From Cellulosimicrobium sp. ES-005 (GTDB lineage Bacteria > Actinomycetota > Actinomycetes > Actinomycetales > Cellulomonadaceae), in contig NZ_CP159290.1 in NCBI RefSeq assembly GCF_040448685.1, positions 372,001-436,000 on the forward strand: 64,000 nt of DNA. Direction: 5' to 3'. A model generated the notes under the pieces. The model ran no database searches and was not told where the DNA came from. It saw nothing but the letters and a program-made list of their open reading frames with translations. Positions 17,941 to 25,170 of this stretch are shown piece by piece. The translations under genes and the position numbers were made by a program. Position 1 is the first letter of the stretch. Each line of letters opens with the position of its first letter.

Positions 17941-18006
17941 TGGTGTCACGTGGTGTCGTGATGTTGCCACAAGGGGTTGCAGTGACACCACGAGTGGTGC
18001 CATGAT
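17941..18006. promoter_or_regulatory. Promoter and multi-site operator of the RHH regulator
   Basis: Two direct TGGTGTC copies one helical turn apart (17941 and 17951), then GACACCA-N4-TGGTGCC (17984-18001) as an inverted pair, ending in a CATGAT -10 box (18001-18006) 6 nt before the ATG. The same GACACCA element occurs twice (18595-18601 and 18606-18612) before the next gene. Confidence 0.65.
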
Positions 18007-18012
18007 GGCGTC

Positions 18013-18555
18013 ATGGACCTCACCCCGTATGTCGACGACCTCCAGAACCGCCTCGCCGCCGCCGCGGACGCCGCGGGGGACGACGGCCGCCGGCTCGCCG
18101 AGCGGCTGACCGCTCCTCTCGACGCGGCCGTGCGGCTCGTCCTGCTCGACGCGCTCTCGGCCGCGGCGGGAGAGATCTCCGCGGAGCTCGCGCCCGGGTC
18201 GGTCGACGTGCGGCTGCGGGGCGGCGCCCCGGAGTTCGTGGTCGCCGCCCCGGCCGCCGCGGCCCCGCCCAGCGCTCCCGGTGAGCCGGCGTACGGCGTC
18301 GCTCCGGCGTCCGCGCCGACCCCCGCCGTGGCGCCGGTCGACGCCGAGTCCGGCGCCACGACCCGCACGACCCTGCGTCTGCCCGACCACCTCAAGACGC
18401 AGGCCGAGACCGCCGCCGCCCGCGACGGCGTCTCCGTCAACACGTGGCTCGTGCGCGCGGTCGCCGCGGCGCTCGAGCAGTCCACCGGGCGCCCGGCCGC
18501 GCAGGCCCGCCCGCAGCCGCGCGGCTCCGCCCGCGTCACCGGCTGGGTGCGCTGA
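18013..18555 (+). CDS. HicB/Arc-like ribbon-helix-helix regulator
   Basis: 180 aa, leaderless ATG. The C-terminal ~45 residues form an RHH domain: RTTLRLPDHLKTQAETAAARDG, then SVNTWLVRAVAAAL. The N-terminal ~80 residues carry a helical, acidic region with a short HicB-like beta segment (SVDVRLRGGAPEFVVAA), followed by an Ala/Pro linker. No HicA-type toxin lies next to it. Instead it precedes DUF4097 and a DrrAB-like exporter, which suggests a local repressor rather than an antitoxin. Repeated TGGTGTC/GACACCA sites at its own promoter and at the next gene support this. Confidence 0.75.
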   Translation: MDLTPYVDDLQNRLAAAADAAGDDGRRLAERLTAPLDAAVRLVLLDALSAAAGEISAELAPGSVDVRLRGGAPEFVVAAPAAAAPPSAPGEPAYGVAPASAPTPAVAPVDAESGATTRTTLRLPDHLKTQAETAAARDGVSVNTWLVRAVAAALEQSTGRPAAQARPQPRGSARVTGWVR

Positions 18556-18594
18556 CCGCTCCGGTCCGCGCGCCCGCCCCTCCCACCATCCGCT

Positions 18595-18612
18595 GACACC
18601 ACACCGACACCA
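18595..18612. promoter_or_regulatory. Second pair of GACACCA sites
   Basis: Two direct GACACCA copies (18595-18601, 18606-18612), 11 bp apart, 17 nt before the DUF4097 start codon. Same element as in the RHH promoter, so the exporter operon probably belongs to the RHH protein's regulon. Confidence 0.55.
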
Positions 18613-18628
18613 CCGTTGGAGCTCCGTC

Positions 18629-19471
18629 ATGCCCACTTTCCCCGCCTCCCAGCCCGTCCCGGTCGTCGTGGACGTGCCCTTCGCCAACCTGCACGTCGTC
18701 GCCGGCGACCGTGACGACGTCGTCGTGACGGTCCTGCCGACGGACCCCTCGAAGTCCGGCAGCGTCCGCGCGGCCCAGGACGTCCGGGTCGACCGCGACG
18801 GTGACGCCGTCACGATCCTGTACCCCGGCTCGTGGAAGCAGTTCGTCCTGCCGTTCGCGGCCGGGACCGCCGACATCACCGTCGAGCTCCCGGCCGGTTC
18901 CGACCTCCGCGGCAAGGCGGGCACCCTCTACACCGAGGGCTCGCTCGGGGACGTCGACATGACGCTCTCCGTCGCCGACGTCCGGCTCGAGGACGTCGAC
19001 CGGCTGGCCCTCAAGGCCTCGGCGGGGTCCGTCGTCGTCGGCCGCGTCGCCGGCGCCGCGGACGTCAAGGTCAGCGCCGGCTCGGTGCGCATCAGCGAGA
19101 TCGCCGGCGACGGGACCATCAAGGCCAGCAACGGCACGACGACGGTCGGCGCCGTGACCGGCACGCTCGCCGTGCAGGGCGCGCACGGCGAGATCGCCGT
19201 GGCCCGGGTGCTCGGCACGCTCACCGCCAAGTCCGCCCACGGCGGCATCCGGGTCGACCGCCTGGAGTCCGGCAGCGTCACGCTCAGCACGTCGTTCGGC
19301 TCGATCGACGTGGGCGTGCCGGAGGGCACGGCCGCGTTCCTCGACGCGAGCTCCGAGCACGGCAGCGTCCGCAACCACCTCACCCCGACCGAGGGGCCCG
19401 TCGAGAACGAGGCCACCGCGGAGATCCACGCGAGCACCGGCTTCGGCGACGTCGTCGTCCGCCGGCCCTGA
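18629..19471 (+). CDS. DUF4097 beta-strand-repeat protein
   Basis: 280 aa. Consists of successive short beta strands with a repeating pattern (VKVSAGSVRISEIAGDGTIKA, ITVELPAGSDL-type, KSAHGGIRVDRLESG), as in DUF4097 beta-solenoid/adhesin-like proteins. No signal peptide or membrane helix, so it is predicted to be cytoplasmic. Family members often lie beside ABC exporters and small regulators, but no function is established. Lies between the RHH gene and the exporter ATPase, 30 nt before the latter. Confidence 0.8.
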   Translation: MPTFPASQPVPVVVDVPFANLHVVAGDRDDVVVTVLPTDPSKSGSVRAAQDVRVDRDGDAVTILYPGSWKQFVLPFAAGTADITVELPAGSDLRGKAGTLYTEGSLGDVDMTLSVADVRLEDVDRLALKASAGSVVVGRVAGAADVKVSAGSVRISEIAGDGTIKASNGTTTVGAVTGTLAVQGAHGEIAVARVLGTLTAKSAHGGIRVDRLESGSVTLSTSFGSIDVGVPEGTAAFLDASSEHGSVRNHLTPTEGPVENEATAEIHASTGFGDVVVRRP

Positions 19472-19501
19472 ACCCCACCTGAGAGAGACGGAGACCTGGA
19501 C

Positions 19502-20332
19502 ATGTCAGTCGACCAGACGCTCGAGCCCGCGGTGCGGGTCCGAGGCATCGAGAAGTCGTTCGGCGACCTGCACGTGCTGCGTGGGGTCGACCTGGACGTG
19601 GCACGCGGGAGCATCTTCGCGCTCCTGGGGTCCAACGGGGCGGGCAAGACCACGCTCGTCCGCATCCTGTCGACGCTCCTCACGCCCGACGCGGGCGCTG
19701 CGAGCGTCCACGGGTACGACGTCGTCGAGCAGCCCGGGCAGGTCCGGGAGTCGATCTCGCTGACCGGGCAGTTCGCCGCGGTCGACGAGGTCCTCACCGG
19801 GCGCGAGAACCTCGTGCTCGTCGCGCGCCTGCGCCACCTGAAGCACCCCGGTCAGGTGGCGGACGACCTCCTCGCCCGCTTCTCGCTCACGGACGCGGGC
19901 TCGCGCCGGGCAGGGACCTACTCGGGCGGGATGCGCCGTCGCCTCGACATCGCGATGAGCCTGATCGGCGACCCGCCTGTCATCTTCCTCGACGAGCCGA
20001 CGACCGGTCTGGACCCCCAGGCGCGCATCGAGGTCTGGGCCACGGTGCGCGAGCTCGCCCAGGGCGGCACGACCGTGCTGCTCACCACGCAGTACCTCGA
20101 CGAGGCCGAGCAGCTCGCGGACCGGATCGCGATCCTGCACCGCGGCACCATCATCCAGAACGGCACCCTGGCCGAGCTCAAGGCGCTCCTGCCGCCCGCG
20201 CAGGTCGAGTACGTCGAGAAGCAGCCGTCCCTGGAGGACGTGTTCCTCACCCTCGTCGGCGCGACCGGCGAGGACCCCACGACCCCGACGACCACCGAGG
20301 GCGCCCAGCCCGCCGGAGAGGAGCTCCGATGA
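19502..20332 (+). CDS. DrrA-like ABC exporter ATP-binding protein
   Basis: 276 aa. Walker A GSNGAGKTTL, signature YSGGMRRRLDIA, Walker B IFLDEPTTGLDPQAR and H-region LLTTQYLDEAEQLADRI, the last being typical of the daunorubicin-resistance (DrrA) group. The C-terminal LEDVFLTLVG segment is also characteristic. Forms an exporter with the permease encoded next (ATGA overlap). The drug or lipid substrate is unknown. Confidence 0.9.
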   Translation: MSVDQTLEPAVRVRGIEKSFGDLHVLRGVDLDVARGSIFALLGSNGAGKTTLVRILSTLLTPDAGAASVHGYDVVEQPGQVRESISLTGQFAAVDEVLTGRENLVLVARLRHLKHPGQVADDLLARFSLTDAGSRRAGTYSGGMRRRLDIAMSLIGDPPVIFLDEPTTGLDPQARIEVWATVRELAQGGTTVLLTTQYLDEAEQLADRIAILHRGTIIQNGTLAELKALLPPAQVEYVEKQPSLEDVFLTLVGATGEDPTTPTTTEGAQPAGEELR

Positions 20333-21093
20333 CCACGCACGTCCTGGCCGACACCCGTGTCCTGACCGGCCGCTCGCTGCGCCACATCCTGCGCAGCCCG
20401 GACACGATCATCACGACCGCCGTCACCCCGATCGCGCTCATGCTGCTGTTCGTCTACGTCCTCGGCGGCGCGATCGACACCGGCGCCGCCGGGTCGTACA
20501 TCGACTACATGCTGCCCGGCATCCTGCTCATCACCGTCGCCTCGGGCGTCGCGTACACGTCGTACCGGCTGTTCCTCGACCTGCAGGGCGGCATCTTCGA
20601 GCGCTTCCAGTCGATGCCCGTCGCGCGGTCCAGCGTCCTGTGGGCGCACGTGCTCACGTCGCTCGTGGCGAACCTCGTCTCGGTGACGATCGTCGTCGGC
20701 GTCGCGCTCCTCATGGGGTTCCGCACCGACGCGTCGGTGGGCGCGTGGCTCGCCGTGCTGGGCATCCTCGTGCTGTTCACGCTCGCCCTGACGTGGCTCG
20801 CGGTGGTCGCCGGGCTCTCGGCCAAGACGGTCGACGGCGCCTCGGCGTTCAGCTACCCGCTGATCTTCCTGCCGTTCATCAGCTCCGCGTTCGTCCCCAC
20901 GGACACGATGCCGGGCCCGGTCGCGTGGTTCGCGGAGAACCAGCCGGTCACCGCGATCGTCGACACGCTGCGCGCGCTGTTCGGCGGGCAGCCGGTCGGC
21001 TCCGACATCTGGGTCGCGCTCGCGTGGCTCGTCGGGATCCTCGTCGTCGCCTACGCGTGGGCCGTCGCGATCTACCGGCGCAAGATGCGCTGA
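20329..21093 (+). CDS. DrrB-like ABC-2 exporter permease
   Basis: 254 aa, six membrane helices. ABC-2 motif region (DLQGGIFERFQSMPVARSSVLWAHV) and the conserved PLIFLPFISSAFVPTDTMP segment match DrrB-type permeases. Overlaps the ATPase by 4 nt. Followed by two strong inverted repeats that end the operon. Confidence 0.9.
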   Translation: MTTHVLADTRVLTGRSLRHILRSPDTIITTAVTPIALMLLFVYVLGGAIDTGAAGSYIDYMLPGILLITVASGVAYTSYRLFLDLQGGIFERFQSMPVARSSVLWAHVLTSLVANLVSVTIVVGVALLMGFRTDASVGAWLAVLGILVLFTLALTWLAVVAGLSAKTVDGASAFSYPLIFLPFISSAFVPTDTMPGPVAWFAENQPVTAIVDTLRALFGGQPVGSDIWVALAWLVGILVVAYAWAVAIYRRKMR

Positions 21094-21107
21094 CCCGAGG
21101 GACGCGA

Positions 21108-21182
21108 ACGGTCCCGGCACGGGTGGAGGCGTGCCGTCCGCACCAGGGGCGTGGCGCGGACGGCGTCCCGTGCCGGGACCGT
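21108..21182. terminator. Large nested hairpin after the DrrAB-like operon
   Basis: A perfect 16-bp outer stem (21108-21123 with 21167-21182) encloses a perfect 9-bp inner stem (21133-21141 with 21156-21164). It is far longer than a normal terminator and stands at the junction of two convergent operons. Confidence 0.7.
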
Positions 21183-21190
21183 CTGCCGGT

Positions 21191-21213
21191 GAGGGGCCGT
21201 GGTACGGCCCCTC
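21191..21213. terminator. Bidirectional terminator between convergent operons
   Basis: GAGGGGCCGT-GGT-ACGGCCCCTC, a perfect 10-bp stem with a 3-nt loop, just beyond the stop codon of the leftward importer operon (21234). Confidence 0.75.
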
Positions 21214-21233
21214 ACCTGTCTGTGCGACGCCCG

Positions 21234-22406
21234 CTACGCGAAGCGCTCCGGCCGGCCGGCCGGGATCACGTCCGGGCCGCCCGTCGCCTGGTCGGCCTCC
21301 GCCACGGCGCCGATGTCGTCCCCGTGCACCGGAGCGCCCGGCAGGTCGACGTGCGGCGCGTCGGGCGGGGGCGGGGTGACGCTCCCCGCCAGCAGGTCGG
21401 GGCGGTCGGCGACGGTCGTGATCCCGCTCGAGACCTTGTAGCCCTTCTTGCGCATCGCTCGCGCCCGCTCGCCGGCGGACCGCAGGCGCGGGTTCACGTA
21501 CTCGTCGATGCCGAAGTTGATGAGCGACAGGGCCATGCCGAGCAGCGCGATGCACAGGCCGGCGGGGACGTACCACCACCAGTAGTCGGGGAAGGCGCCG
21601 TTCTGCTGGGCCCAGAAGAGGATCGTGCCCCAGTTGAGGTTCGTGATGGGGATGACCCCGATGAAGGCGAGGGTCGTCAGGCCGAGGACCGCCGCGGTCA
21701 CCGTGCCGACGAAGCTCGACGCGATGATCGCGGTGAGGTTCGGCAGCATCTCGACGGCGATGATGCGGTGGATCGGCTCGCCGTTCGCCCGCGCCGCCTG
21801 GATGAAGTCCCGGTTGCGGAGCGACAGGGTCTGCGCCCGCAGGACGCGCGCGCCCCAGGCCCAGCCCGTGATCGCGAGCACCGTGGAGACGAGGAGGAGG
21901 CTCGGGTTCTCCTGCTGCGACGCCACGATGATCATGAGCGGCAGGCCCGGGAGCACGAGGAACACGTTCGTGAGCGCCGAGAGGGACTCGCTGCGCCAGC
22001 CCGCGATGTACCCGGCGGTCACCCCGACGATCACCGCGACGAGCGTCGCGATGATGCCGGAGACGAACCCGACGACCAGCACGCCCCGCGTGCCGTAGAT
22101 GATCTGGCTGAGGACGTCCTCGCCCATGTGCGTCGTGCCGAGCAGGTGCTGCGCGGACGGCGGCTGCTTGAGCGCGGTGAAGTCCTTCTCGAGCGGGCCG
22201 TACGGCGCGAGGAGGTCGCCGAAGATCGCCACGAGCGTGAACACGCCGAGGATGATGAGGCCGGTGAGCGACTTGCCGTTGCGGAACATCGCGAACGACG
22301 CGCCGGCACGGCTCGCGAGGCCGCGTCCGGGGGAGCCGCCCGAGGCGGCCGGCGGGGTCGCGGGCGCGGTGGCCTCGCTCGCCGCGGTCGTGGTGGTGGA
22401 CGTCAT
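21234..22406 (-). CDS. Opp/Dpp-type ABC importer permease (C subunit)
   Basis: 390 aa. N-terminal Ala/Thr-rich tail, then a DppC-type extension (LTGLIILGVFTLVAIFGDLLAPYGP, HLLGTTHMGEDVLSQIIYGTR) and the permease core with the coupling loop QAARANGEPIHRIIAVEMLPNL. About six helices. C-terminal ~70 residues are a soluble acidic/Pro-rich tail. Last gene of a five-gene importer set next to a GH3 glycosidase. Oligosaccharide import is therefore more likely than peptide import, but this is inference. Confidence 0.88.
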   Translation of the reverse strand: MTSTTTTAASEATAPATPPAASGGSPGRGLASRAGASFAMFRNGKSLTGLIILGVFTLVAIFGDLLAPYGPLEKDFTALKQPPSAQHLLGTTHMGEDVLSQIIYGTRGVLVVGFVSGIIATLVAVIVGVTAGYIAGWRSESLSALTNVFLVLPGLPLMIIVASQQENPSLLLVSTVLAITGWAWGARVLRAQTLSLRNRDFIQAARANGEPIHRIIAVEMLPNLTAIIASSFVGTVTAAVLGLTTLAFIGVIPITNLNWGTILFWAQQNGAFPDYWWWYVPAGLCIALLGMALSLINFGIDEYVNPRLRSAGERARAMRKKGYKVSSGITTVADRPDLLAGSVTPPPPDAPHVDLPGAPVHGDDIGAVAEADQATGGPDVIPAGRPERFA

Positions 22407-22409
22407 GGC

Positions 22410-23393
22410 TCAGGCCTCCGTCTGACGCGTGCGCGGGTCGAGGGCGGCGTAGGCGACGTCCGCCAGGATGTTCGCGACGAGGACCGAGAGCGTGATGACG
22501 AGGAAGAGGCCCTGCATCAGCGGGTAGTCCTTCGCGTTGGTGGCGTCGAGCAGCAGCTTGCCCACCCCGGGGTAGGAGAAGACGAGCTCCATGACGAGCG
22601 TGCCGCCCACGATGAAGCCGAGGGACAGGGCGAAGCTCGAGAGCTGCGGCAGCACCGCGTTGCGCGACGCGTAGCGCGTGAGCACCTTGCGCGGCGGGAG
22701 GCCCTTGGCCTGCGCGACCGTCACGTAGTCCTCGTCGAGGACGGTGATCATCATGTTCCGCATCCCGAGCACCCAGCCGCCGAGCGACGCGACGACGATG
22801 GTCAGCGCGGGCAGCGTGCCGTGCTGGATCACGTCCCAGGCGAACTCCCACGACCACTCGGGCGACGCGCCCTTGCTGTAGGCGTGCGAGGCGGGGAACC
22901 AGCCGAGCATGCTCGAGAAGACCGCGATGGCGATGAGGCCCATCCAGAAGTACGGGACCGTCGAGAAGAACGTCGAGATCGGCACGATCGCGTCGGCCTT
23001 GCTCCCGCGGCGCCAGCCGATGACCGCGCCGAGACCGCTGCCGAGGAAGAAGCTGAGGATCGTGGCGATGCCCACGAGCCCGAGCGTCCACGGCAGGGCG
23101 GCGGCGATCACGTCGCCGACCGGGGCGAGGCCCTTGGAGAACGACCGGCCGAGGTCGCCACGGAGCATGAGGCCCCAGTAGTCGACGTACTGCTGGAAGA
23201 GCGACCGGCCGTCGTCGAGCCCGAAGAGGGTGCGCAGCGACTCGGCCGCCTCCGGGCTGATCTTCCCCTGGTTCTTCGCGAGGTACGCGGAGACCGGGTC
23301 GCCCTTCATCATGCGGGGCAGGAAGAAGTTGATCGTGATCGCCGCCCAGGCGGTGAACAGGTAGAAGGCGGTGCGGCGGGCGAAGAATCGCAA
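22410..23393 (-). CDS. Opp/Dpp-type ABC importer permease (B subunit)
   Basis: 327 aa. TTG start at 23393, with GAGGAG 9 nt upstream; no better start lies in frame. Six helices, DppB layout with a large periplasmic loop after helix 1 and the conserved coupling loop TVAQAKGLPPRKVLTRYASRNA. The C-terminal segment VANILADVAYAALDPR is typical. The stop lies 3 nt before the C subunit start. Confidence 0.87.
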   Translation of the reverse strand: MRFFARRTAFYLFTAWAAITINFFLPRMMKGDPVSAYLAKNQGKISPEAAESLRTLFGLDDGRSLFQQYVDYWGLMLRGDLGRSFSKGLAPVGDVIAAALPWTLGLVGIATILSFFLGSGLGAVIGWRRGSKADAIVPISTFFSTVPYFWMGLIAIAVFSSMLGWFPASHAYSKGASPEWSWEFAWDVIQHGTLPALTIVVASLGGWVLGMRNMMITVLDEDYVTVAQAKGLPPRKVLTRYASRNAVLPQLSSFALSLGFIVGGTLVMELVFSYPGVGKLLLDATNAKDYPLMQGLFLVITLSVLVANILADVAYAALDPRTRQTEA

Positions 23394-23398
23394 CGGGA

Positions 23399-24202
23399 TC
23401 AGCTCCTCGACGATGCGGGGCCGGTGCCGGAGAAGTGGACCTCCGGGTTGGGCGAGGCATCGCGTAGCGCGCGGGTGTAGGGGTGCTGGGGCTCGAGGAT
23501 CACGTCGTCGGCGGGGCCGTGCTCCACGACCTTGCCGTGGTGCAGGACCATGATCTCGTCGCTGAAGTGGCGCGCGGTCGCCAGGTCGTGCGTGATGTAG
23601 AGGACCCCGAGGTTCGCCTCGCGCTGGAGCTCGGCGAGGAGGTTGAGGACGCCGAGGCGGATCGACACGTCGAGCATCGAGACCGGCTCGTCGGCGATGA
23701 GCAGCGACGGGCGCGACGCGAGGGCGCGCGCGATCGCGACGCGCTGGCGCTGCCCGCCGGACAGCTCGTGCGGGCGACGGTCCACGACCCCGCCGTCCAG
23801 GTGGACGCGGTCGAGGAGCCGGTGCACCTCCGCGTCGACCTCGTCCTTCGGGACCACGTGGTCGAGGCGCAGCGGCCGCTCGAGGTGGTGGCGGATCGTG
23901 TGATACGGGTTGAGCGACGCGAACGGGTCCTGGAAGACCATGCGGATCTGCTGCCGGTAGCGGCGCAGGGCCCGTCCCCGGCGGGGGATGGGGGCGCCGT
24001 CGAGCAGGATCTCGCCGGACGTGGCGCGCTCGAGCTGCGTGAGGATCTTCGCGATCGTCGACTTGCCGCTGCCGCTCTGCCCGACGAGCGCGACGGTGCG
24101 CCCCGAGGTGAGCGTGAAGCTGACGTCGTCGAGCGCCAGCAGGTCGCCCGAACCCCGGACCTTGTACTTCTTGGTGACGTGCGAGAACTCGAGGGTGGTC
24201 AT
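23399..24202 (-). CDS. Opp/Dpp-type ABC importer ATPase (F subunit)
   Basis: 267 aa, ATG at 24202 overlapping the D subunit stop by 1 nt. Walker A GQSGSGKSTIAKIL, Q-loop MVFQDPFASLNPYHTI, signature LSGGQRQRVAIARAL, Walker B LLIADEPVSMLDVSIR and H-loop ITHDLATAR. The C-terminal region (EPQHPYTRALRDASP) is typical of OppF/DppF. Second ATPase of the importer. Confidence 0.9.
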   Translation of the reverse strand: MTTLEFSHVTKKYKVRGSGDLLALDDVSFTLTSGRTVALVGQSGSGKSTIAKILTQLERATSGEILLDGAPIPRRGRALRRYRQQIRMVFQDPFASLNPYHTIRHHLERPLRLDHVVPKDEVDAEVHRLLDRVHLDGGVVDRRPHELSGGQRQRVAIARALASRPSLLIADEPVSMLDVSIRLGVLNLLAELQREANLGVLYITHDLATARHFSDEIMVLHHGKVVEHGPADDVILEPQHPYTRALRDASPNPEVHFSGTGPASSRS

Positions 24203-25092
24203 CAGGCCTGGCCTCCTGCGAAGGTCGTGGCCGTGCTCGCGGCCGTGGTCGCGGGCTCCGACCGGCCGCGCACGAACCCGCCCCGCTCGCCGGTGAGGCT
24301 CGGGAACGAGCCGAGGAGCGTGCGCGTGTACTCGTGCTGGGCGTGGTGGTAGATGTTCGCCGCGGTGTCGAGCTCGACGATCCGTCCCTGGCGCATGACC
24401 GCGATCCGGTCGGAGATCTCGAGCAGCAGCGGGAGGTCGTGCGTGATGAAGATGACCGAGAAGCCGAACTGCTTCCGCAGGTCCGAGATCTGCTGGAGGA
24501 TCTCGCGCTGCACGAGGACGTCGAGGGCCGTCGTCGGCTCGTCCATGATCATGAGCTGGGGCTTGAGCGCCAGGGCAATGGCGATCATGACGCGCTGGCG
24601 CATGCCGCCGGAGAGCTCGTGCGGGTAGGAGCGCAGTCGGTCGCGTCCGACGCCGACGAGGTCGAGGAGCTGGGCGCTCTCCTCGGTCCGCTCGGCCTTG
24701 CTCATGCGGGGGCGGTGCGTCTCGAACACGTCGCCGAGCTGCTTGCCGATGGTCGCGACGGGGTTGAGCGCGTTCATCGCCCCCTGGAACACCATCGACG
24801 CCTTGTCCCAGCGGAACCGGCGCATCGCGTCGTCGTCGAGCGCGTTGAGGTCGACGTCCTCGCCCGACTCGTCGTGGAAGATCGCCGATCCCGAGGGGAT
24901 CACGGCCGGCGGCTTGAGCAGCCGCTGGATGCCGTACGCGAGCGACGTCTTGCCGCAGCCGGACTCGCCGGCGAGGCCGAGGATCTCCCCGCGGTGCAGC
25001 GTGAGGGAGACGTCGCTGACGGCCTCGACCGGCGGGTCGACGTCGTAGACCACGCTGAAGCTCGAGACGGTCAGCAGGGGTTCGGTGTTCAC
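24202..25092 (-). CDS. Opp/Dpp-type ABC importer ATPase (D subunit)
   Basis: 296 aa, GTG start. Walker A GESGCGKTSLAYGI, Q-loop MVFQGAMNALNPVATIGKQL, signature LSGGMRQRVMIAIAL, Walker B LMIMDEPTTALDV and H-loop ITHDLPLLL. C-terminal HHAQHEYTRTLLGSFP. The 4Fe-4S cysteine cluster found in some OppD proteins is not seen. Pairs with the F-type ATPase. Confidence 0.9.
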   Translation of the reverse strand: MNTEPLLTVSSFSVVYDVDPPVEAVSDVSLTLHRGEILGLAGESGCGKTSLAYGIQRLLKPPAVIPSGSAIFHDESGEDVDLNALDDDAMRRFRWDKASMVFQGAMNALNPVATIGKQLGDVFETHRPRMSKAERTEESAQLLDLVGVGRDRLRSYPHELSGGMRQRVMIAIALALKPQLMIMDEPTTALDVLVQREILQQISDLRKQFGFSVIFITHDLPLLLEISDRIAVMRQGRIVELDTAANIYHHAQHEYTRTLLGSFPSLTGERGGFVRGRSEPATTAASTATTFAGGQA

Positions 25093-25128
25093 TCGTCCTA
25101 CCTGTTTCTGTGCGGGGGGCTGGGCCGC

Positions 25129-25166
25129 ACCGAGGCCCGCGCGGCGTGCGCCGCGCGGGCCTCGGT
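25129..25166 (-). terminator. Intercistronic hairpin after the binding-protein gene
   Basis: Perfect 17-bp stem (25129-25145 with 25150-25166) immediately after the binding-protein stop and before the ATPase genes. No T-run on the minus strand; a differential-expression hairpin comparable to the one after metQ. Confidence 0.65.
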
Positions 25167-25170
25167 GACC

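Noticed and set aside
18013-18555. HicB antitoxin of a toxin-antitoxin pair
   Set aside because: No HicA-like or other small toxin gene lies beside it; the context favours a transcriptional regulator of the exporter.
19918-23460. A 1180-codon minus-strand open frame
   Set aside because: It crosses from the DrrAB-like genes into the importer permeases in another frame and shows no conserved domain.
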